Source: Actinomycetota bacterium (GTDB taxonomy: Bacteria; Actinomycetota; Actinomycetes; S36-B12; UBA10799). From it: a stretch of 22,789 nt of DNA. Shown one piece after another: positions 14,806 through 20,679 of this stretch. Where the stretch lies: positions 1-22,789 of the forward strand of contig JAUPKM010000115.1 in NCBI GenBank assembly GCA_030837445.1. Direction: 5' to 3'. Every line of letters begins with the position of its first letter. The first letter of the stretch is position 1. The position numbers and the translations under genes are program-made. The notes beneath the pieces are model-generated. The model had not been told where the DNA came from, did no database searches, and was given only the letters and a program-made list of their open reading frames with translations.

Positions 14806-15917
14806 CGGGGTTGGACGTCCTCTCCCCGGAGGAGGGTGCGGACTCCGCACTGGTTGGGTGGGGACACCGGCCCAACATCACGGGTCGCCACCAGACGCCC
14901 ACTCTGCGCTTGAGCCACCAGCATGTTCAGGACCATATGGTGATCGGCCGCGCGCAGCGTCACCGGACCATGGCCGATCGTGAGGGTGACATCGCCCATC
15001 GCGTCGATCACTGATTCGCTGTCGTCGCTTCCCGCCGACTCCAGTGCGTGCCGCAGGAACATCAGCAGACCGTAGTGCGACTCCGCGAAGTAGCTCACCA
15101 CTGCGTGGGCACCGAACATCGCCCGTTGCCGCGAGACGAAGTCGCGTGCCTCTGGCGCCTGCAGTGACTCCAGGAAAGGCAGGGCCGTGATGATGCCCTC
15201 GGTCATGGACGGCGCCAGGCCTGTCATGTAGTTCTCGTTGAAGGCGATCACGGCCAGTTGGGGTCGCCGGTCCAGAGCGGCGAACCGACGGATGAAATCC
15301 TGACCGTCAGAGCCCATCAGCGCCATCACCACCGCCCCCGCGCCGCAGTCCACAGCCCTGGTCACCACGTCAGCCATGTCACCCGCGCCGACCGGAACGT
15401 ATTCCTCGTGCAGCAGGCGGCAGCCGCGGGCGTTGAGGTCGCGACGTAGTCGTGCGCCAATCGTCCGGGGCCAGCTGTAGTCGGCGCCAACCATCGCGAA
15501 ATCGTCCGATCCGGCGGTCAGCGTCTCCACCAGCGAGGGTAGGTAGTGGTCAGGAATAGCGGAGTAGCAGAACAGGTAGCGGGAGCAGGCGCCGCCCTCG
15601 TAGTCCGTTGCGTAGAGAAGGGGGATGCGCGCAGCTGCGCAGATGGGAAGCATGGCGTCGCGGTGGGTGCTGCTGGTGGGGCCCAGCACTGCAGTCACGT
15701 CGGAGTCCACGGCGGCCCGTGTGAAGGCGACCGCCCGGTCGAGGTCGGTGCCTTCATCGTGCACTTCGAGGCTGATCGGTCGGCCGCCGAGAACGCCACC
15801 TCCGGCATTGATCTCGGCTGCCGCCAGTTGCGCACCCTGAAGGCCCTGCTGGCCGAATAGAGACTCAGCGCCAGTGAGAGGTAGTACGACGGCTATCCGT
15901 ACAGGTGGAGGAGTCAC
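14790..15917 (-). CDS. AmiC/UrtA-like periplasmic-binding-fold protein without a signal peptide
   Basis: A 375-residue type 1 periplasmic-binding-fold protein. It begins within a few residues at VRIAVVLPLTG, then LQGAQLAAAEINAGGGVLGG, TAVLGPTSS and LLYATDYEGG. This order is typical of the branched-chain, amide and urea binding group (AmiC, UrtA). The N-terminus has no lipobox or hydrophobic export signal, so it is probably cytoplasmic, like the amide sensor AmiC. No transporter genes and no AmiR/ANTAR antiterminator occur nearby. The GTG start at 15915-15917 lacks a clear Shine-Dalgarno sequence; no ATG lies in frame just upstream. It lies 63 bases after the VOC gene on the same strand and may be cotranscribed. 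The ligand is unknown. Confidence 0.85.
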   Translation of the reverse strand: MTPPPVRIAVVLPLTGAESLFGQQGLQGAQLAAAEINAGGGVLGGRPISLEVHDEGTDLDRAVAFTRAAVDSDVTAVLGPTSSTHRDAMLPICAAARIPLLYATDYEGGACSRYLFCYSAIPDHYLPSLVETLTAGSDDFAMVGADYSWPRTIGARLRRDLNARGCRLLHEEYVPVGAGDMADVVTRAVDCGAGAVVMALMGSDGQDFIRRFAALDRRPQLAVIAFNENYMTGLAPSMTEGIITALPFLESLQAPEARDFVSRQRAMFGAHAVVSYFAESHYGLLMFLRHALESAGSDDSESVIDAMGDVTLTIGHGPVTLRAADHHMVLNMLVAQAQSGRLVATRDVGPVSPPNQCGVRTLLRGEDVQPRHVSG

Positions 15918-15980
15918 AGGGCAATCTTGGCGTGGGCGCCACCGGGATCCTCAGGTAGGGCTGGGCGCTCTGCGTAATGC

Positions 15981-16361
15981 TTAGTTGCTGGCGGAGTGTT
16001 CTTCGTCCGGCGGCTGCCAGAGTTCGACTCGGTTGCCCTCTGGATCGACCACCCAGCCGAAGCGGCCATAGTCCGTGTCCTCGATCGCATCCAGCACTTC
16101 GACGTCGGCCGCCCGCAGCTGAGCGAGCATTGCGTCAAGGTCGCGGACACGGAAATTGATCATCCACTGTTGTTCCGGGCGCCCGAAGTAGTCGGTGTCA
16201 GCGGCAAACCCACTCCAAACTGTCATCCCCGCCTCTTGCCGCCAGGGCGCCGCCGGGTTGGCGGGATCGTCGATCCCGAAGTGGCGGACGTACCACTGCG
16301 TCAATGCCTCGGGATCACGTGCCCGAAAGAACACCCCGCCGATGCCGCTCACTCGCTCCAT
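15981..16361 (-). CDS. VOC-superfamily (glyoxalase/bleomycin-resistance-like) protein
   Basis: A 126-residue protein with the paired beta-alpha-beta-beta-beta pattern of the vicinal-oxygen-chelate fold. It begins GIGGVFFRARDPEALTQWY and ends with FGWVVDPEGNRVELWQPP, the usual family ending that carries the metal-ligand glutamate. Possible roles are isomerase, dioxygenase or small-molecule binding; none can be chosen. The ATG at 16359-16361 has GGAGG five bases upstream; a TTG four codons earlier overlaps that element and is rejected. It is divergent from the methyltransferase and upstream of the ligand-binding protein gene on the same strand. Confidence 0.88.
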   Translation of the reverse strand: MERVSGIGGVFFRARDPEALTQWYVRHFGIDDPANPAAPWRQEAGMTVWSGFAADTDYFGRPEQQWMINFRVRDLDAMLAQLRAADVEVLDAIEDTDYGRFGWVVDPEGNRVELWQPPDEEHSASN

Positions 16362-16446
16362 CAGTTCCTCCAACTCGGTTGCACGTTCTGTCCAGTCAAC
16401 GATCCGGTAATCATGGTGCCCGCTCAGCGGAGATTCCGCCGATCAG

Positions 16447-16458
16447 GAACCGAAGTTC
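16447..16458. promoter_or_regulatory. LexA-box-like palindrome upstream of the methyltransferase
   Basis: GAAC-CGAA-GTTC has the perfect GAAC-N4-GTTC core of the actinobacterial SOS box, but the outer bases (G and T instead of C and G) and the centre do not fit. It lies 38 bases before the methyltransferase start, in the gap between two divergent genes. A GCGGA-GAT-TCCGC inverted repeat lies next to it at 16427-16439. Confidence 0.3.
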
Positions 16459-16496
16459 TACCTCACGGCTGGTCGCAGCTGCCCGCCCGGGACACT

Positions 16497-17273
16497 ATGA
16501 CCATGACGCATAACACTGGGCACCGCGAAGGGCCGCTCGTCGGGTCTCCTGCTGCCGACCACACACCTGAGGCCGTCGAGTCCATGTGGGATGAGCGGTA
16601 CACGGAGTCAGACCAGATGTGGAGCGGTGAGCCGAACGGCGCACTCGTTGCAGAAGTTCAGGGACGGTCACCGGGACGCGCCCTCGATGTCGGCTGCGGC
16701 GAGGGTGCAGACGCCATCTGGCTGGCCCAGCAGGGATGGGACGTCACCGCCCTGGATGTGTCCGGAGTGGCGCTGGAGCGTGCCCGGGCAGTCGCCAAAG
16801 AGGCTGGTGCGGACGTGCGGTGGCTACATGCCGGACTGCTCGAGGCCGCACTCCCGGCGGGAGCATACGACCTCGTGTCGGCCCAGTACCCGGCGCTGCT
16901 GAGAACGCCGGGGAACAGGGCCGGCCGGGCGCTGCTCGACGCCGTGGCGCCAGGCGGCACTTTGCTGTTCGTGCATCATGCGCACTTCGGTTCGCAGTCC
17001 GCGGACGGAGTTGCGGGCGGCCAGCCGGACGGTGATTCCGATCGCGACGGGCATGTGAGCCACGAGGGCCACGGAGAGCACGGAAACCACGGGGACGGCG
17101 AGCACGACCCTGGGTTCGACCCGGAGGATTTCGTCGGTCCCGCTGACATTGCCGCGTTGCTGGGAGCGGGCTGGCGGGTGGAGGTTGATGAGCAGCGGCC
17201 CCGTGAGGTGAGTGGCGGGGCCGGCGCGGGGCATTCGGAGGACGTGGTGTTGCGGGCGGTCAGACTGGTCTGA
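16497..17273 (+). CDS. class I SAM-dependent methyltransferase with a His-rich insert
   Basis: A 258-residue methyltransferase with WDERYTESDQMWSGEPN (residues 31-47), then motif I LDVGCGEGADAIWLA (63-77), the acidic end of strand 2 in VTALDVS (83-89), and YDLVSAQYPAL (124-134). It resembles TehB/TPMT-like enzymes acting on small molecules. Between the FVHHAHF strand (158-164) and the C-terminal EDFVGPADIAALL lies a segment rich in His, Asp and Gly (about 180-203). That segment has six histidines (186, 189, 192, 195, 198, 203) and looks metal-binding. The ATG at 16497 or the one at 16503 is the start; neither has a strong Shine-Dalgarno sequence. The frame stays open far upstream but only antisense to the VOC gene. 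The substrate is unknown; metal or metalloid detoxification is a guess. Confidence 0.88.
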   Translation: MTMTHNTGHREGPLVGSPAADHTPEAVESMWDERYTESDQMWSGEPNGALVAEVQGRSPGRALDVGCGEGADAIWLAQQGWDVTALDVSGVALERARAVAKEAGADVRWLHAGLLEAALPAGAYDLVSAQYPALLRTPGNRAGRALLDAVAPGGTLLFVHHAHFGSQSADGVAGGQPDGDSDRDGHVSHEGHGEHGNHGDGEHDPGFDPEDFVGPADIAALLGAGWRVEVDEQRPREVSGGAGAGHSEDVVLRAVRLV

Positions 17274-17432
17274 CGGCCAGTCCGAAACCCTGCGCGAGAC
17301 CAGCCTGCCCGACTGCGACGACCGGTCCGTTTCCCCGCCAGCCAAACAGTGATCGTGTCAACGAGGGCATCCGCCCCTGGCTCGGTAGAGGATGGGGTCA
17401 GTCGATCGTCTGCGTCGCTGGAGGTGGAACGA

Positions 17433-18140
17433 ATGCCGGTCGCCGTCGGAATCGTCGCCGGAACCGCGATCCGCGGAGCCGCGGCCACGGTCATGATGAG
17501 ACCCGTGCTTGAGCGACACCCGGACGCCTTCCTGATCACTTTGGCCAACTTCGGGGTGACCCTCACGATGGCTTCATCACAGGAACACATCAGGCGGGAC
17601 ATTTCAAAATCGCTGCGGGAGCGGGGGAGGGCTCGAGATTCGCCGATTGTGCTTGTCGGGCACTCGCAGGGGGGGTTGGCGGTGCTCAGATACGCCATCG
17701 ATCACCCCCGTCAGGTGCGCCACGTGTTCAGCATCGGGGCTCCATGGTCGGGTGCGGTGAGCGCCGGCCACCTCAGCAGGATCGTCCGGCACCGCCTCCC
17801 GGCGATACGCGATATGTCGGAGGGTTCGCCATTCCTGACAGCCCTGCACGACGACCTCCCAGTCATCGCAGACAGGGTGAGCAATATCTACAGCACCCAT
17901 GAGCTGTTCATCCGCCCCTATGTGGGCGCGCACATCGACGTGCCCGGTGTGACGAACACCCTGATCGCGACCGAGGACGAACTGCAGCGCCACCTTCAGC
18001 AGTACCCGGAGCTGGAACTCGACGACATCATCCTCGGGCGGGTCAACCATCTCAGTGAGATGCACTCGCCGGACGTGCGGTCGAAGATCTGGGAGAAGGT
18101 GGCCGAGATCGCGGACCAGATGCGCTACGGCGGGCCCTAG
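17433..18140 (+). CDS. small alpha/beta-hydrolase (lipase/esterase-like)
   Basis: A 235-residue hydrolase with the nucleophile elbow GHSQGG (Ser78 in VLVGHSQGGLAVLRYA) and downstream IGAPWSG. This resembles the PGAP1/triacylglycerol-lipase group. The catalytic histidine is probably His206 or His211 in NHLSEMH; the acidic residue is not certain. No signal peptide is visible. The start is the ATG at 17433, preceded by GGAGGTGG at a good distance; a GTG at 17349 is in frame but lacks such support. The 160 bases after the methyltransferase hold a weak 6-bp hairpin (17263-17282) that overlaps that gene's end. The gene converges on the DUF4436-like locus 34 bases away. The substrate is unknown. Confidence 0.82.
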   Translation: MPVAVGIVAGTAIRGAAATVMMRPVLERHPDAFLITLANFGVTLTMASSQEHIRRDISKSLRERGRARDSPIVLVGHSQGGLAVLRYAIDHPRQVRHVFSIGAPWSGAVSAGHLSRIVRHRLPAIRDMSEGSPFLTALHDDLPVIADRVSNIYSTHELFIRPYVGAHIDVPGVTNTLIATEDELQRHLQQYPELELDDIILGRVNHLSEMHSPDVRSKIWEKVAEIADQMRYGGP

Positions 18141-18174
18141 GCAGGTCGGATGACTGCCCGTGTTGCGGTCCGGG

Positions 18175-19224
18175 TCAGTGGGTGGTGGACGGCTCGGACT
18201 GCTCGGCGGCCTCCTCGGCTTGGAACTCCGCCTCGGCTTCCCTACGGGCGCGCACCAGCAACGTGAAGACCGCGATGACCATCGCCAGCATCACGCTGAC
18301 CTCGACCCAGAAGAACACCAGGATGTCGATCCACGAACCCACGGGCGGCGACCCGGGCATGAACGTCCGAATCGGGATGAGGGCGAAGAGGAGGGCGGCC
18401 ATCCACGCGGCAACGGACACCTGGGCCTCGATAATGCCACTGACTGCACTCTGGGCCGCCCAGACCGCGATGAAGGCCAGGCACGGCATCAGAGCAAGGA
18501 GCAACAGCGAGATCGCGATGGTGGAGCCGGCCCGACTGACCTCCTGTGCGATTGTGACCGAGGTCGGCGTCGTCGTGACCGCGTTGGCACTCAACCGCCA
18601 GCCCGGGTCCCGGAATGACGCCGCCACGTTCACCGGAACGAGCTTGTCCCGTGTCGCGACCGACTGCTGGTTTGGATCCTGACTCGACTGGGATGAGAAG
18701 TGCACGCTGTAGGCCTGCACCTGAAATTCACCCTTGTAGGTGTCGAACGGATAATTCTGTACGCGTCCCCGCAGCGGCAGTGTGACGGTGCGGGCGCTGG
18801 GGATCGTGCCCTGGACGTAGGTCAAGGACTCGGCATTGAGGCTGGGTTCGATGGCGACCTGGAGGGTCTCCTTGAGCAGCCCATTGACGTCGACGAGTTC
18901 GGTGGAAGGATCCACAACCAACAAAGCGGAGGCATACGGCTCATCCGGCGTGATACTGGTCTGCACAACAGTGATCGCCAACCCGCCGGGCGGGGCTACT
19001 GCCGCCTTGATCTCCTGGTCGCCCAGGCTCTGACCGAAGGCCTACGCCGATGCGACATAGACCACTGCGCAGAGGGCGGCCAAGCCGATCACCAAACGTC
19101 TCGAGGTCCGCTGCATACTTCGCCAGCGGCCCACGGTCATCGGTTGGCGACCGGCACCCGCCTTGCTCGTAGGTGTCGTCGGCGGCCCCGAGATCGCTTC
19201 TTCCTGCCCCGGTGTGGTGCTCAC
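18175..19224 (-). pseudogene. DUF4436-like membrane protein interrupted by an in-frame TAG
   Basis: Two consecutive open segments in one frame resemble a single DUF4436 protein. The upstream part (GTG at 19222-19224) encodes about 60 residues ending in a membrane segment, RRLVIGLAALCAVVYVASA, then meets TAG at 19042-19044. The frame reopens at once with AFGQSLGD...APPGG and runs for about 288 codons to TGA at 18175-18177. The downstream part has an extracellular beta-rich region with LRGRVQNYPFDTYKGEFQV and three predicted membrane helices near the C-terminus. The first codon usable for restart is a TTG at 18979-18981 with no Shine-Dalgarno sequence, and a restart there would lose the first membrane segment. 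Otherwise the frame looks undamaged, so the stop is recent, a sequencing error or suppressed. The gene starts without a Shine-Dalgarno sequence and has TAGCTT seven bases upstream. Confidence 0.75.
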
Positions 19225-19231
19225 ATTGTCC

Positions 19232-19237
19232 AAGCTA
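19232..19237 (-). promoter_or_regulatory. possible -10 box (TAGCTT) for the DUF4436-like gene
   Basis: TAGCTT on the minus strand lies seven bases before the GTG start and no Shine-Dalgarno sequence is present, the layout of a leaderless transcript. No clear -35 box was found. Confidence 0.3.
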
Positions 19238-19332
19238 GCGGGTGAGAGTCCGGGGTGGCGAGGGGGCCTTGGACCTGGTGGCCGGTCCCGGGGCAGCGCC
19301 CTCGCCCGCTGCGCCCCTGGATTTGTGAGAAC

Positions 19333-19338
19333 TAGACT
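19333..19338 (+). promoter_or_regulatory. possible -10 box (TAGACT) for the DUF218 gene
   Basis: TAGACT lies six bases before the GTG-ATG pair that starts the DUF218 gene, again without a Shine-Dalgarno sequence. It faces a similar box 95 bases away on the opposite strand. Confidence 0.35.
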
Positions 19339-19344
19339 CGCGCC

Positions 19345-20082
19345 GTGATGTCTGTTCGTATCGGCGGAGCCTGGTTGGTCGGCGTGGGCATGGCAATGAC
19401 GACCGCAGTAGCCGGCCTCGTGACCGTGGCGACCGTGACGGCCGCTCGAGTGCGACACGATGAGCGGGAGCAGACCTCAGGTCGAGCCGGCAGCGATGAG
19501 CCCGCGGACGGCATCGTGGTGTTCGGCGCCACTGTGACGCCGGCGGGTCCGTGCGCGGAATTACGAGCCAGACTCGACCACGCCTTCAATCTGTGGCAGC
19601 GGGGCGTCGCCCCTGTGCTGATCGTGAGTGGTGGCTGGGACGGCGACATTGACGAAGTGGCCGCGATGGGCGACTACCTAGTGAGACGCGGGGCGCCCAT
19701 GGCCGCGGTCGTCGAGGCGCGTCCCGGGGACAACACCAGGCTTACCTTGCGGGCGGTACGGGGACTGGGCGGGGGACGCTATGTCGCCGTGAGCACGCCT
19801 TACCATGCCTATCGGATCCGGACTGAGAGTGAGCGGCAACGGATCGACCTGCGAGTGGACTGCCCATCGACGACCCCCGAAATGCGCCAACCGCGGGTGC
19901 GCCGGGCCCGGCTGCAGGCGGAGGTCGCCGGCGTACTTCTCTACTCACTACCGGAGCCGGTGGCAGCGCGATTGAGGTCTGCGGTCGGGGGCCTGCGCTA
20001 TTCGGTGCCGCTGTTGTTGGCTGGCAGGTTTGCCGATAGCAGGCGCCGCCGCCGCGGGCGGATCGACGAACACCATGAGTAG
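19345..20082 (+). CDS. DUF218 (SanA/YdcF-like) membrane-anchored protein
   Basis: A 245-residue protein with an N-terminal membrane anchor (about residues 7-32) and a DUF218 domain (about 55-205). The domain shows DGIVVFGATVTPAGP, APVLIVSGGWDGD and EARPGDNTRLTLRAVRGL, then YVAVSTPYHAYR. This order (Gly motif, SGG, Asn-Thr, Ser-Thr-His-Arg region) is that of SanA/YdcF proteins, linked in other bacteria to envelope integrity; the biochemical role is unclear. The start is GTG at 19345 or the ATG just after it. The last residues are Arg-rich. The gene diverges from the DUF4436-like gene and is followed by a small membrane-protein gene 50 bases on. Confidence 0.85.
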   Translation: MMSVRIGGAWLVGVGMAMTTAVAGLVTVATVTAARVRHDEREQTSGRAGSDEPADGIVVFGATVTPAGPCAELRARLDHAFNLWQRGVAPVLIVSGGWDGDIDEVAAMGDYLVRRGAPMAAVVEARPGDNTRLTLRAVRGLGGGRYVAVSTPYHAYRIRTESERQRIDLRVDCPSTTPEMRQPRVRRARLQAEVAGVLLYSLPEPVAARLRSAVGGLRYSVPLLLAGRFADSRRRRRGRIDEHHE

Positions 20083-20095
20083 CCGGCCCTACCTC

Positions 20096-20118
20096 GGAAG
20101 TTGTAGTCGGCTACTTCC
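20096..20118 (+). other. hairpin just upstream of a Shine-Dalgarno sequence
   Basis: GTAG-TCGG-CTAC (20103-20114) forms a four-base-loop hairpin. It is extended by GGAA (20096-20099) pairing with TTCC (20115-20118), with a three-base bulge. It ends two bases before the AGGAGG (20120-20125) of the next gene. It could end the DUF218 transcript or affect ribosome access. Confidence 0.3.
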
Positions 20119-20132
20119 CAGGAGGTGTCGCA

Positions 20133-20663
20133 ATGTGCCGCCGGCGGGCGGATGTGTTCGGCGAGGCGCCGGGGCAAGGTATGCACATGACGCAAACACC
20201 CAACTCTCCTGACAACCCCGCGCAGCCGACTACGGTCCAACCGACGGCCGCAGGCGCGACTCCCGCCGCCGGGCAGGCCGGATCCCCCTCGGCGGCCAAC
20301 TACGGCGGCCAGCCTCCGGTCGCGAGCGCACCTCCGCCAGAGGGTTGGCAGGCCGGCTACGAGAAGATGAAGCAGCGTTCGACCTACTTGCTGATCTCGA
20401 CCATTGCGCTGGGAGTGACAACGGTGCTGGCGGGGATGCTCGCAGTCGGGATGGGTGCGTTGGCAGTCAGCAACTCCGATGGACCCGGCGACGGTCCCGG
20501 CGGACGCCACTCGCAAATGGACGGTGATCGAGGCGGGCGCGGCGGGATGAACGGAAACGGATACAACGGTCAGGGTCGACTCAATCCCACCCCGGCGCCC
20601 ACGACCTCAGTCGCACCAACCGCGACCCCGGCGCCGACCGCCACAGCGAAGCCGACTCCTTAG
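20133..20663 (+). CDS. Pro/Thr/Gly-rich single-pass membrane protein, unknown function
   Basis: A 176-residue protein I do not recognise. The first 80 residues are rich in Pro, Ala, Gln and Thr. One predicted membrane segment follows (about 84-111), then a Gly/Asn/Asp-rich stretch and a C-terminal Pro/Thr/Ala tail that may be exposed and is a plausible O-glycosylation target. The ATG at 20133 has a perfect AGGAGG seven bases upstream. Alternative ATGs at 20181 and 20187 would remove the odd Arg-rich start MCRRR but have only a weak AAGGT. The TAG stop overlaps, by four bases, the stop of the large BcsB-like gene on the other strand. An anchoring or scaffold role in the envelope is a guess. 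Confidence 0.7.
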   Translation: MCRRRADVFGEAPGQGMHMTQTPNSPDNPAQPTTVQPTAAGATPAAGQAGSPSAANYGGQPPVASAPPPEGWQAGYEKMKQRSTYLLISTIALGVTTVLAGMLAVGMGALAVSNSDGPGDGPGGRHSQMDGDRGGRGGMNGNGYNGQGRLNPTPAPTTSVAPTATPAPTATAKPTP

Positions 20664-20679
20664 CTCCGCCCGGAGTCGG
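20652..20679. terminator. convergent terminator hairpin around overlapping stops
   Basis: CCGACTCC (20652-20659) and GGAGTCGG (20672-20679) form a perfect 8-bp stem. Its 12-base loop contains both stop codons, TAG on the plus strand and TAA on the minus strand. It could serve both convergent genes. There is no T-run. Confidence 0.5.

Noticed and set aside
15996..16496. A 167-codon N-terminal extension of the methyltransferase
   Set aside because: It is antisense to the VOC gene, and the methyltransferase family begins near the WDERY motif.
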